This document shows, piece by piece, positions 8,259-18,099 of a stretch of DNA of 64,000 bases. A program made the position numbers and the translations under genes. The stretch covers positions 558,001 through 622,000 of the forward strand of contig NZ_CP082922.1 in assembly GCF_019931675.1 (NCBI RefSeq), given 5' to 3'. Origin of the DNA: Nocardioides rotundus. Lineage in GTDB: Bacteria > Actinomycetota > Actinomycetes > Propionibacteriales > Nocardioidaceae. Each line of letters begins with the position of its first letter. Within the stretch, counting starts at the first letter, position 1. Under the pieces are notes generated by a model. That model saw only the letters and a program-made list of their open reading frames with translations, made no database searches and was not told the DNA's origin.

Positions 8259-8963
8259 TTGTCGTACACCACCTCGAGGGACTTGACCCTCGATCGCGCG
8301 ATCTACTCCTACGCTGACGTAGATCGGCTCGTTGGCCTGCGTGCCGGCACCGCGAGCCGCTGGCTGGAGGGCTACGAGCGGCAAGGACGCTTCTACGACC
8401 CGGTGCTTCGACCCGAGCCGACCGGGTCCGATGTGGTCACGTGGGGCGAGATGGTTGAGGCGAGGCTGCTGGCCGAGTTCCGAGACCTGACGGTGCCTGT
8501 GCAGCGGATGCGCCCCGCAATCGTGAAACTGCGCGCGGAGTTCGGTCGCTACCCCCTGGCGCACGCCAGACCCCTCCTCGATGTCGAGGGCCGCGAGCTG
8601 GTCCAAGTGGTGCAGCAGGAGGTCGGACTCGCCCGAGACCTGCAGCTCGTTGTGGTGCGTGACGGTCAGTTCGTGCTCACTGACGCTGCGCAGCGGTTCA
8701 GTTCGGCGGTGGATTACGTGGAGTACGCCGGCAACGTGGCGGGCCTCATCCGTCCCGAGCAGCGGACCCCCGACGTGGTCATGGACCCGCTGCGGACGTT
8801 CGGCCAGCCGGCGGTGCGCAATGTTCGCACCGAGGCGCTCGCCGAGGACTACCGGGCGGGCACCAGCCGCGACGACCTTGCCGACCTCTATGACCTCACC
8901 CTTGAGCAGGTCGATGAAGCGATCCGCTTCGAGCTCATCGCGAGTGCCCAGCGCGCTGCCTGA
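8259..8963 (+). CDS. DUF433-type antitoxin (partner of a PIN-like VapC45-type toxin)
   Basis: A 234-residue protein with an N-terminal MerR-like helix-turn-helix (about residues 13-45, YSYADVDRLVGLRAGTASRW), a middle domain, and a C-terminal DUF433-like domain (about 175-230) containing VRTEALAEDYRAGTSRDDLADLYDL. Such proteins are encoded just before PIN-like toxins and neutralise them. The TTG at 8259 lies inside the right IS256 repeat and follows GAGGG; a TTG at 8283 is an alternative. The natural start was probably replaced by the IS insertion, because family members usually begin a few residues before the YSYADV motif. The gene ends two bases before the broken toxin. Confidence 0.72.
   Translation: MSYTTSRDLTLDRAIYSYADVDRLVGLRAGTASRWLEGYERQGRFYDPVLRPEPTGSDVVTWGEMVEARLLAEFRDLTVPVQRMRPAIVKLRAEFGRYPLAHARPLLDVEGRELVQVVQQEVGLARDLQLVVVRDGQFVLTDAAQRFSSAVDYVEYAGNVAGLIRPEQRTPDVVMDPLRTFGQPAVRNVRTEALAEDYRAGTSRDDLADLYDLTLEQVDEAIRFELIASAQRAA
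8260..8272 (-). repeat. IS256 right terminal inverted repeat
   Basis: Reads GTGGTGTACGACA on the minus strand. It contains the TTG used here as start of the following antitoxin gene. Confidence 0.85.
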
Positions 8964-8965
8964 TC

Positions 8966-9389
8966 ATGGCGGCCGGGTTGCCGGTGTACTTCACCGGCCG
9001 AGAACACCCTGGGCCTCGGCAAATTGCTGCGTCGCGCCGGCCTGGCGGACGTCGTCTACCCGGGCCACGAGGACCTACCCGAAGTTCCGGTCGGTACGCC
9101 CGATCTGGACTGGATGCCGGTCGTCGCGCGACGGAACCTCGTCGTCCTGACACGGGACAAGCGGGTCCGCACCCGACCGGCCGAGCTGCGGGCTTACTGG
9201 GAACACGGCATCCGCTCCGTATGGATCGGCGCCAAGCAAGATCTCGGACCGCGTCAGCAGGTCGAGTTGTTCCTCCAGCACGAGAAGCGTCTCCAACGCG
9301 AGATCACCCAGCGTGGCCCCGGCCCGCGGGCGCTGGCGATGAACCCATCCGGCGTTCGTCCGCTCAACCTGCGTTCGCCCGGCAGCTAG
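8966..9389 (+). pseudogene. PIN-like (VapC45-type) toxin, frameshifted
   Basis: From ATG 8966 the first ten codons read MAAGLPVYFT, the expected beginning of a PIN-like toxin. The downstream frame beginning ENTLGLGKLLRRAGLADVV (9000 onward) then continues as GTPDLDWMPVVARRNLVVLTRDKRVRTRPAEL to the TAG at 9387-9389. The two parts lie in different frames, and one missing base near 8998-9000 would join them into a single 141-residue PIN-like protein. With the shift, the first-frame product has no domain; a TTG at 9024 could restart translation but would lack the N-terminal acidic residue region. Family members are ribonuclease toxins. A sequencing error cannot be excluded. Confidence 0.7.
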
Positions 9390-9583
9390 CGGGCGGTGAC
9401 CGGGCCGCCGTCGTCGTCGTACGGCGCGGCGTCGCGCTCGCGAAGCCGAGCTCGTCGGGGTCGGGCGCCTCGATGGCCAGTCCTCCCTCAGCCGCCTCCT
9501 CAGGTCGCCGGTCAGCAGCAGACGCTTGGCCCGCTGGCGCCGAGGCGGTTCGCCCACAGGCCAGCTGGGTGCGCGCGTGGCGA

Positions 9584-10405
9584 TCACCTGCCGCCCGCAT
9601 CCCCCGCTCGCTCGAAGACGGCCAGGAGCACGTACTCGGCGACCAGGCGCTGCTCGCCTGGAACGTCGTACCAGCGGATCGCCATACCCCAGAATGCGAA
9701 GAATGAGCCGACGAACACCGCCATCAGCGCCAGCATGTGACCGGTGACCAGCGTCCAGATGATCCCGACCGCCACCCAGGCGGTCGCGATGGTGAAGAGA
9801 ACGGCCGTCCAGGCTTGCGCCGACGACCGGACGTATCCCGTGATCGTGCGGCCGTCCGGGGACAGATGGTAGAAGAAGTTCGCGACCCACACGCGAACGT
9901 CTTGTCCGCAGACGCTCCAGAACACCCAGGGATGCTCGATCGTCCCCGCATCGGTTGGTCGGTCGCTGAGCCGCATCGTCACCTCGGGCCAGTGGGTTCG
10001 TCTAGTACGCCGAGCCAGCGGTGATCCGGTCATGGCGTGCACCGAGAGGCCGACAGGTCTTCCCTGGAGCGCACTGATCGAGCCCGACGACACGGTGTCG
10101 GGTAGTTCGACCACTGGAAGGGTCTCGATTCTGTCCGGATGCGCGTCCAGCCATTCCTGGCTCCGCGGCCTGCGCGCATCAGCCTGAGACCAGATCGAGG
10201 TCACGATGAGTGCCAGACCACTCAGCGCAACGCCCACCGCCGTGACCGCGAAGCCGGTGGCCGTCGCATTCTGGATGGCGGTGGCGGCCGCCCAAGTGAA
10301 GAGCACGAGCAATGGGGCACCGAACAGGGTGAGCAGATCCAAGGCATCGGGCCGGAGCCGCCGCCACAGGGATGGGGCACGGGGGCAATCGCGCAGTCCG
10401 GCCAT
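9584..10405 (-). CDS. Membrane protein of unknown function
   Basis: A 273-residue protein with four predicted membrane segments: two near the N-terminus (roughly residues 25-45 and 53-72) and two near the C-terminus (roughly 200-245), separated by a soluble central part of about 110 residues. ATG 10405 follows a strong GGGAGG; the frame runs back to 10447 without one. I do not recognise the family. It lies between the toxin-antitoxin remnant and the first backbone SDR, near the probable right boundary of the accessory island. Confidence 0.6.
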   Translation of the reverse strand: MAGLRDCPRAPSLWRRLRPDALDLLTLFGAPLLVLFTWAAATAIQNATATGFAVTAVGVALSGLALIVTSIWSQADARRPRSQEWLDAHPDRIETLPVVELPDTVSSGSISALQGRPVGLSVHAMTGSPLARRTRRTHWPEVTMRLSDRPTDAGTIEHPWVFWSVCGQDVRVWVANFFYHLSPDGRTITGYVRSSAQAWTAVLFTIATAWVAVGIIWTLVTGHMLALMAVFVGSFFAFWGMAIRWYDVPGEQRLVAEYVLLAVFERAGDAGGR

Positions 10406-10582
10406 CAGACCTCCCGAGAGAGTGGAAGGCTCATCGTGCCATGGCAAGGAGTCGAAGCCTCGATCCCAACTGACCTGAACCGCACGGCCGGGACGTCATA
10501 CGCTCCGGGGAACCGCTTCCCCACTTCGCATGACGTCCCGGCCTGGCGTACGGCGCGCGCGAGACGACCCCTAGGAGGACCC

Positions 10583-11344
10583 ATGCCCCAGATGCTCACC
10601 GACCGGACGGCCCTGGTGACCGGTGGAGGGGTCGGCATCGGCGCGTCCATCGCGCTCGCCCTGGCGACCGCGGGGGCACGCGTAGCGGTCACCTACCGGA
10701 CCCACGCCCCGGATGACGAGGTGCTCGCGGCGCTGGAGGCCGCGTCCGGGCAGGCTCCGGTGGCCGTGGCCGTCGACGCCACCGACGAGTCGGAGGTACG
10801 GCGAGCGGTCGACATCGTCGCCGGCGAGCTGGGCGGGCTCGACGTCCTGGTCAACAACATCGGCGGCCTGGTCCAGCGCGCCCGGCTGGAGGAGCTCGAC
10901 CTGGCGCTGTGGCGGCGGATCATGACGGTGAACCTGGACAGCACCTTCCTGTTCACCCACCACGTGCTGCCGCACCTGCGCGAGCAGAGCGGCCGGGTCA
11001 TCAACCTCGCCTCGCTCGCCGGGCACACCGGCGGCCACCCGGGCGCGCTCGCCTACGCGACCTCGAAGGCCGCCATCGTCGGCTTCACCCGTGCCCTGGC
11101 CAAGGAGCTGGCGCCGCGCGGCATCACGGTGAACGCGCTGGCACCCGGCTTCATCGAGGCGACGCCCTTCCACGACACGTTCACCACCGACGACTCCAAG
11201 GCAGAGACCATCACCACCATCCCGGCCGGGCGGGCCGGCGTACCCGAGGACGTCGCCGGCGCCGCCCTGTGGCTGGCCTCGGACCTCGCGTCCTACGTGA
11301 CCGGCACGGTGGTCGACATCAACGGCGGGCAGTACTTCCGCTGA
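10583..11344 (+). CDS. SDR-family oxidoreductase (FabG-like)
   Basis: A 253-residue classical short-chain dehydrogenase. It has the Rossmann glycine motif (TGGGVGIGAS, about residues 14-23), the NNIGG motif, the catalytic Ser in NLASLAGHTGG, and YATSK giving Tyr-X3-Lys. The C-terminus ends with the usual SYVTGTVVDINGG. ATG 10583 is preceded by AGGAGG. Members reduce or oxidise alcohols and ketones with NAD(P)H; the substrate cannot be read from sequence. It appears to be monocistronic. Confidence 0.85.
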   Translation: MPQMLTDRTALVTGGGVGIGASIALALATAGARVAVTYRTHAPDDEVLAALEAASGQAPVAVAVDATDESEVRRAVDIVAGELGGLDVLVNNIGGLVQRARLEELDLALWRRIMTVNLDSTFLFTHHVLPHLREQSGRVINLASLAGHTGGHPGALAYATSKAAIVGFTRALAKELAPRGITVNALAPGFIEATPFHDTFTTDDSKAETITTIPAGRAGVPEDVAGAALWLASDLASYVTGTVVDINGGQYFR

Positions 11345-11453
11345 GCGCCCGGCAAGGTTCGCCCAACCGCCTCCGATCGTTCACCCGCCACGCCATGGAA
11401 CAGGCGTTGCATGAGAGGGCTGACAGTCCCCGTCCTCTCAGGAGCCCTCAACC

Positions 11454-12974
11454 ATGGCCCACAGTCACGACCACGAGCACCCGCACGACAGCTGGGAGGC
11501 GATGGACGCCGCCGACCCGCAGGCCGGGTCCGCGTCCCGCCGCCAGCTGCTGAAGTACGCCGGCGTGGGCGCCACCCTGGCCGCCGCCCCGGCCGTCATG
11601 CCCGCGCCCGCCTCCGCCGCGGGCAACAGCGCCCGGCGCCGCGGTGGACGCCGCTGGCGCGCCGGCGACCACCACATCCACTCCGAGTACTCCGGCCGGT
11701 TCGACACCTCCACCAACCCGCCCACGTTCCAGAAGGGCGCCGACGCCGTCTACCCGATCGTCACCAACGCGATCATGGCCAAGAGCTTCGGCCTCTCCTG
11801 GGTGATGTGCACCGACCACGGCGGCCCGACCCACTCCAAGGTCAACCTCGAGCTCGCCTACCCCGACCTGCTGAAGTCGCGCGACCTGGTGCCCGAGGTG
11901 CTGCAGTTCTGGGGGATGGAGTTCGACGCCCCGCAGATGGACCACCACACGCTGATGATCCCGAAGCGCAACGACGAGGCCCAGCTCCTCTACGAGCTGG
12001 AGTCGCGCTACGCGAAGTACGACGCCTTCCCGACCGACCCGTCGCGAGACACGGAGGCGAAGATGGTCGAGTTCCTCCGCTACGCGCAGCGGATGCCGAA
12101 CAAGCCCCTGGTGATCGCGCACCACCCGTCGCGCTCGGCGACCGGTCTGGGCGTCTGGGGGCAGGACACCCCCGGCGAGTTCCGCAACAACCAGGACGCG
12201 GCGCCCGACGTCTACATCGGCTTCGAGGGCGCTCCGGGCCACCAGGCCGGCACCCTGGTCGACGGGAACCGCGGCGCCTACGGCAACTACCCGACCCACG
12301 GTGGCTTCGACCAGATGACCGCCATCGTCGGCGGCCTGTGGGACTCGCTGCTCGGCGAGGGTCGCAAGTGGTGGATCACCGCCACCTCCGACTCGCACGT
12401 GCACTGGACCCGCGGCGGCGCCGACTTCTGGCCGGGTGAGTACTCCAAGACCTACGTCAGCGCCCGGCAGGACTACGCCGACATCATGGACGGCCTGCGC
12501 CGCGGCCGGATCTTCGTCACCACCGGCGACCTCATCACCGGGCTGGACGTGACCGCCTCGCACGCGGGCCGGGCCGCCGGCGTCGGCGAGACGGTCCGGG
12601 TCAAGCGGGGTCGCAACAACGACGTCGAGATCGAGATCCGGTTCACCCCGAACACCCGTACGAACGCCAACGGCGACCGGCCCGTCGTACGTCGCGTCGA
12701 CATCATCACCGGCGAGGTCACCGGTCCGGTGCGCGACCGGGAGGCGGCGGAGAACCCGACCACGAAGGTCGTCGCCCGCTACGGCCGCAGCGACTTCCGC
12801 CGTCGCGGCGGGGAGTACGTCATCCGGCACACGCTGCGCGACGTCAACCAGCAGAGCTACCTGCGGATCCGCGGCACCAACACCGACGAGATGGAGCCGG
12901 CGGCCGACGGCCAGGAGTCGCCCTGGGACGACCTGTGGTTCTACTCCAACCCGGTCTTCATCGACGTGGGCTGA
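11454..12974 (+). CDS. Tat-exported PHP-domain phosphoesterase
   Basis: A 506-residue protein with a His-rich N-terminus, then a twin-arginine signal (SRRQLLKYAG, followed by an Ala-rich hydrophobic stretch and a likely APASAAG cleavage site near residue 55). The mature part has PHP metal-ligand motifs: DHHIHSEYSG, CTDHGGPTHS, IAHHPSRSA and TSDSHVHW. PHP domains are metal-dependent phosphoesterases; export by Tat fits a protein folded with metal in the cytoplasm. The substrate is unknown. The C-terminal third, after about residue 370, looks like a beta-rich domain. Confidence 0.78.
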   Translation: MAHSHDHEHPHDSWEAMDAADPQAGSASRRQLLKYAGVGATLAAAPAVMPAPASAAGNSARRRGGRRWRAGDHHIHSEYSGRFDTSTNPPTFQKGADAVYPIVTNAIMAKSFGLSWVMCTDHGGPTHSKVNLELAYPDLLKSRDLVPEVLQFWGMEFDAPQMDHHTLMIPKRNDEAQLLYELESRYAKYDAFPTDPSRDTEAKMVEFLRYAQRMPNKPLVIAHHPSRSATGLGVWGQDTPGEFRNNQDAAPDVYIGFEGAPGHQAGTLVDGNRGAYGNYPTHGGFDQMTAIVGGLWDSLLGEGRKWWITATSDSHVHWTRGGADFWPGEYSKTYVSARQDYADIMDGLRRGRIFVTTGDLITGLDVTASHAGRAAGVGETVRVKRGRNNDVEIEIRFTPNTRTNANGDRPVVRRVDIITGEVTGPVRDREAAENPTTKVVARYGRSDFRRRGGEYVIRHTLRDVNQQSYLRIRGTNTDEMEPAADGQESPWDDLWFYSNPVFIDVG

Positions 12975-14297
<1,323 letters not shown>

Positions 14298-15842
14298 TCA
14301 GCCCCCGGTGTCGACCCGCTTGCCGTATCCGGTCGCGACCAGGTTGCCCGGCGCGAGACGGGAGTGCCGCCGGCCATAGCCGACGTACACCGCCAGGCCC
14401 AGCGCCAGCCACACCAGGAAGCGCAGCCAGGTCTCCACGGCCAGGCTGGACATCAGCGCGATGCAGGTCAGCGCGGACACGATCGGCAGCAGCGGCACCC
14501 AGGGCGTGCGGAACGGCCGCTTCATGGCGGGCTTGGTCCGCCGCAGCACCGCGACCGCGATCGACACCACGAGGAACGCGAACAGGGTCCCGATGCTGAC
14601 CATCTCCGCCAGCGTGGTCAGCGGGACGAACGCCCCGAGCAGGCAGACCGCGGCCGTGGTCGCCAAGGTGATCCGCATCGGGGTACGGAAGCGCGGAGAG
14701 ACCCGGCCGACCCACGCGGGCAGGAGCCCGTCCCGGGTGAGGGCGAACCCGATCCGGCCCATCGCGATGATGTCGACCAGGATGACCGAGGAGAGCCCGG
14801 CCACCGCGGCGACCCCGATCAGGATGCCCGCCCACCCGAGCCCGACCTGGCTGAAGGCGTCGGAGAGCGGCGCACCCTCCGAGAGCCGGGAGAAGTGCAC
14901 CATCCCGGTCAGCACCAGGCAGACCCCGACATAGAGCGCCGTGCAGAGCGCGAGCGTGCCGATGAGCCCCCGCGGCATGTCCCGGCCGGGCTCCCGGGTC
15001 TCCTCGCCCAGGTTCGCCACGGCCTCGAAGCCGCTGTAGGCGAAGAAGACGATCGCGGCCGCGACCAGGACGCCGGTCACGCCGAACGAGGTGGGGGTGA
15101 TGCCGGTGACGAACTGCCACAGCGGCTGCTGGAGCCCGGTGGCCGAGGCCGCGTCCGGGGCCGGGCGCGACGGCGGGACGAAGGGGGAGTAGTTGGCGAC
15201 CTTGACGAAGAACGCGCCCACGCCGATGACGAACAGGCACACCGACACCTTGATCACCACCAGCAGCAGCGTGACCAGCTTGGACTCGCGGATGCCGACG
15301 GCGGCCACGATCCCGAGCACGAGCGCGATCCCCACCGCCCCGAGGTTGACCACCGAGCCCTCGCCGAAGAACGTCTCCGAGAGGCCGAAGGCCTCCTGCA
15401 GGTAGCCCGACCACCCCCGGGCCACCACGGCGGCGCCGAGGGCGAACTCGAGGATCAGGTCCCAGGCGATGATCCAGGCGAAGATCTCGCCGATCGTGGT
15501 GTAGGCGTAGGTGTAGGAGCTGCCGGCGGTCGGGACCGCCGCGGCCAGCTCGGCGTAGCAGAGGGCGGCGAGCAGACTGACCAGCCCGGCCAGCAGGAAG
15601 GAGACCACGACGGCCGGTCCGGCGAAGTTCTTCGCGCTGGTGCCGGTGAGGGTGAAGATGCCGGTGCCGATGACGATGCCGACGCCGAAGCCGATCAGGT
15701 CGCGGGCGGTGAGGTTGCGCCGCAGGCCCTGCTCCTCGCCGGCCGTGTCGTCGTTCTGGTGCAGCACGGTCTCGATGTCCTTGGTCCGGGTGAGGGACCG
15801 CGAGCCCGGTGCCGAGGAGGGGTCGGACGAGGGAGAGGTCAC
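14298..15842 (-). CDS. APC-family amino-acid permease
   Basis: A 514-residue permease with about 12 membrane helices and the APC superfamily start GFGVGIVIGTGIFTLTG. The SLTRTKDIETVL segment before the first helix matches relatives of cationic or branched amino-acid transporters. GTG 15842 is chosen because this conserved N-terminal segment is then included; GTG 15767 is a shorter alternative with AAGGA upstream, and the open frame reaches further upstream but overlaps the VKOR gene. Likely imports an amino acid; the neighbouring dialkylglycine-decarboxylase-like gene converges on it. Confidence 0.82.
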   Translation of the reverse strand: MTSPSSDPSSAPGSRSLTRTKDIETVLHQNDDTAGEEQGLRRNLTARDLIGFGVGIVIGTGIFTLTGTSAKNFAGPAVVVSFLLAGLVSLLAALCYAELAAAVPTAGSSYTYAYTTIGEIFAWIIAWDLILEFALGAAVVARGWSGYLQEAFGLSETFFGEGSVVNLGAVGIALVLGIVAAVGIRESKLVTLLLVVIKVSVCLFVIGVGAFFVKVANYSPFVPPSRPAPDAASATGLQQPLWQFVTGITPTSFGVTGVLVAAAIVFFAYSGFEAVANLGEETREPGRDMPRGLIGTLALCTALYVGVCLVLTGMVHFSRLSEGAPLSDAFSQVGLGWAGILIGVAAVAGLSSVILVDIIAMGRIGFALTRDGLLPAWVGRVSPRFRTPMRITLATTAAVCLLGAFVPLTTLAEMVSIGTLFAFLVVSIAVAVLRRTKPAMKRPFRTPWVPLLPIVSALTCIALMSSLAVETWLRFLVWLALGLAVYVGYGRRHSRLAPGNLVATGYGKRVDTGG

Positions 15843-15915
15843 GTGACTCAACGCTACGCCGCCGTGGGGAGCGTTCCGTGCGCGGTCCACGGGTCGGGGC
15901 AGTACCCTCAAGGGC

Positions 15916-16551
15916 ATGTCTTCCCCGACCACCGACCAGCCGGTCTCGGAGCCGGCGCTCGACGACGAGCCGCCGATCCGGACGATGCGTGCCCCGGGAG
16001 GGCTGTTCACCGTCGGCGGGCTGATCGGACTGGTCGCCGCGGCCGTGCTGCTGGTCGAGAAGATCATGCTGGCCGAGAACCCCGACTACGTGCCCAGCTG
16101 CAGCATCAACCCGGTGCTCTCCTGCGGCTCGGTCATGCAGACCGACCAGGCCGCCGCGTTCGGCTTCCCCAACCCGATCATCGGGGTGGGCGGCTTCGCG
16201 GCGCTGCTCGCGATCGGCCTGGGCATCCTCGCGGGCGCGAGGTTCGCCCGGTGGTATTGGGCCGGCGTGCAGCTCGGCGTCACCTTCGGGGTCGTCTTCA
16301 TCCACTGGCTGGCCTACCAGAGTCTCTACGTCATCGGCGCCCTGTGCCCCTACTGCATGGTGGTGTGGGCGGTGACCATCCCGGTCTTCCTCTTCACCAC
16401 GATCTACAACCTGCAGCCCGCGCGTCAGCGGGGCAGCGGCCTCGCCGCCGGGCTCAGCGAGAACCGCTGGGTGATCCTCCTCGCGTGGTACGCCGTGTTC
16501 GTGCTGCTGATCGGCATCCGGTTCTGGGACTACTGGTCCACGCTCATCTGA
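15916..16551 (+). CDS. Vitamin K epoxide reductase (VKOR) family thiol oxidase
   Basis: A 211-residue membrane protein with about five hydrophobic segments. The two functional cysteine pairs of VKOR are present: C62/C70 in the periplasmic loop (SCSINPVLSCGS) and the C144-P-Y-C147 redox site. Bacterial VKOR reoxidises a DsbA-like protein and passes electrons to menaquinone, driving disulfide formation in exported proteins. No DsbA-like gene lies beside it here. It is divergent from the permease and followed eight bases later by a convergent GTPase gene. Confidence 0.9.
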   Translation: MSSPTTDQPVSEPALDDEPPIRTMRAPGGLFTVGGLIGLVAAAVLLVEKIMLAENPDYVPSCSINPVLSCGSVMQTDQAAAFGFPNPIIGVGGFAALLAIGLGILAGARFARWYWAGVQLGVTFGVVFIHWLAYQSLYVIGALCPYCMVVWAVTIPVFLFTTIYNLQPARQRGSGLAAGLSENRWVILLAWYAVFVLLIGIRFWDYWSTLI

Positions 16552-16558
16552 GCCGCGC

Positions 16559-17362
16559 TCAGATGTGCCCGCTGAGCTGAGCCATCCGCGTCTCGAGCGC
16601 GGAGATCAGTGCGCCGCACTGCTTGGTCGGCATCGGTGACTTGCGGCCTCCGCCCTGGGCGCAGACCGGCAGGACGTCGATCGAGAGCTTCGCCCCGCCC
16701 GTGAGCGAGCGCAGCTCCTCCAGCTTCCGGGCGAACGGGCTGTCGCCGCCGGGGGAGTAGTAGCGCACCACCTCGTCGATGTCCCCGGGGTAGAGATCGG
16801 CCTTGGTGACCGCGACGATGAGCCACGTCGGGTGGTCGCGGCGCACCGCCATCGAGGCGACCCGGTGGGCGGTGATGGAGAAGTCCTCCAGCTCGGCGGC
16901 CAGCTGCTCCTCGCGGGTCGCGACGCCCTGGCCGGAGATCCCGCCGGCCCGCCGCGGGGTGGCGTATCCGTTGGCCACCACGTGCAGCACGCCGGCGACC
17001 GGCTCGTCGTGGAAGACCTGGTCCAGCGCGCCGAGGCGGGTGGCGGCGTTCTCGCCGGGCACCACCCGGAAGCGGAAGCCGCGCAGCTTCGAGGAGCGAC
17101 GAGTACGCCGCTCCAGCGTGGCCGACCCGACGTCGAGCGGACCCTCGGGCGTGGTGTGCCGGGTGAGCCGGTCGGCCAGGGCGGTCTTCCCGACCCCGGT
17201 CATGCCGGTGACGGCCACCGTCGGGTAGCGCCGTCGGAACAGCTTGGACAGGGCGGCGGCGCCTCCGGGGAAGGCCGTGATGACGCCGGCCAGCATGCCG
17301 CTGCCGACGGTCGCGTTGCGCGCCAGGCTGCCCCGGGGGGTGCGTGGTCCGGTGTGCGTCAT
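16559..17362 (-). CDS. P-loop GTPase of unknown role
   Basis: A 267-residue protein with G1 motif GMTGVGKT (residues 53-60) and a G4-like VTKADLY near residue 185, so guanine-nucleotide binding is likely. A hydrophobic stretch around residues 18-38 (MLAGVITAFPGGAAAL) could be an amphipathic or membrane-contact segment. I do not recognise a translation-factor or FtsY/Ffh domain. It is downstream of the tetR gene on the same strand (41 bp gap) and may be cotranscribed with it, though no functional link is clear. Confidence 0.65.
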   Translation of the reverse strand: MTHTGPRTPRGSLARNATVGSGMLAGVITAFPGGAAALSKLFRRRYPTVAVTGMTGVGKTALADRLTRHTTPEGPLDVGSATLERRTRRSSKLRGFRFRVVPGENAATRLGALDQVFHDEPVAGVLHVVANGYATPRRAGGISGQGVATREEQLAAELEDFSITAHRVASMAVRRDHPTWLIVAVTKADLYPGDIDEVVRYYSPGGDSPFARKLEELRSLTGGAKLSIDVLPVCAQGGGRKSPMPTKQCGALISALETRMAQLSGHI

Positions 17363-17403
17363 GGCAGTGCGATCTCCTGCGGTTCGACTGCCACGAACCT
17401 AAC

Positions 17404-18009
17404 TCAGCGCTCCGCGCCGACGATCCGCAGGGCGATCCGGGAGTACTCCTCCGCGACCTTCTCCGGCGGCCAGCCCGCGCGGTCGTCGTACCACCGCGCG
17501 ATGTCGATGCCCAGCGAGAGCAGCGCCGCCGACGCCATCCGCGGGTCGGGTACGTCGAACACCCCGGCCGCCACGCCGGCCTCGACCAGCTCCTGCATCG
17601 CGGCGTCGATCCGGCCGCGCAGCTCGGCGATCTCGGCCAGGTGCTCCTCCGACAGCGCGGCCAGCTCGTAGTTCACCACGCGCGCCGCGGTGTGCCCCTG
17701 CGCATGGTGGGCGGCGAAGTCGTGCATGACCCGGCGCAGCTGCTCGACCGGGTCGTCGGAGGAGGCGATCCCGTCCAGGACCAGGGCCAGGGTTCGCTCG
17801 TGCCCGGCCCGGGAGATCTGGTGCAGCAGCCCCTCCTTGGAGCGGTGGTGGACGTAGAGCGCGGCGGGGCTCATCCCGGCAGCGGCGGCGATGTCGCGGG
17901 TGGTGGTCCCGTGGAAGCCGCGGGCGGCGAAGGCGTCGACCGCGGCCTCGAGCAGCCGCAGCCGGGTCGCGTCGGCGCGGCTCTCGACCGGGTGTGACGT
18001 CTCGCTCAT
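17404..18009 (-). CDS. TetR-family repressor of the acyl-CoA operon
   Basis: A 201-residue regulator with an N-terminal TetR helix-turn-helix (about residues 14-60: AARGFHGTTTRDIAAAAGMSPAALYVHH) and a helical ligand-binding domain. It is divergent from the seven-gene acyl-CoA operon, with a palindrome at 18064-18081 between them. Regulators in this position usually sense an acyl-CoA of the pathway and derepress it; that is inference here. ATG 18009 gives the canonical N-terminus; the open frame extends upstream antisense to the next gene. Confidence 0.88.
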   Translation of the reverse strand: MSETSHPVESRADATRLRLLEAAVDAFAARGFHGTTTRDIAAAAGMSPAALYVHHRSKEGLLHQISRAGHERTLALVLDGIASSDDPVEQLRRVMHDFAAHHAQGHTAARVVNYELAALSEEHLAEIAELRGRIDAAMQELVEAGVAAGVFDVPDPRMASAALLSLGIDIARWYDDRAGWPPEKVAEEYSRIALRIVGAER

Positions 18010-18063
18010 CGGCGGCCTCCTCCCTTGACCCGGACCCGGGTGTCCGGCACTCTGAGGATAACA

Positions 18064-18081
18064 ACTAAGCAAGCGCTTAGT
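18064..18081. promoter_or_regulatory. Palindromic TetR operator
   Basis: ACTAAGC and GCTTAGT form perfect 7-base arms around a 4-base centre (AAGC). It lies 19 bases before the SDR start and 55 bases from the tetR start, so one bound repressor could control both directions. Confidence 0.75.
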
Positions 18082-18099
18082 CACTATGGAGGAGTCGAG

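Larger units (their letters stand above)
6838..8272 (+). mobile_element. IS256-family insertion sequence, apparently complete
   Basis: The element is bounded by inverted repeats sharing the 13-base GTGGTGTACGACA at 6838-6850 and, inverted, 8260-8272, and holds one intact IS256-type transposase. Length is about 1.43 kb, normal for the family. The 8-9 bases flanking each end do not match (TCCTACAGA before, CTCGAGGGA after), so no target-site duplication is visible. This can come from recombination between copies, an adjacent deletion, or decay. The right end sits directly against the DUF433 antitoxin gene. Confidence 0.85.

Noticed and set aside
6829..8281. Target-site duplication flanking IS256
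   Set aside because: The 8-9 bases on each side do not match.
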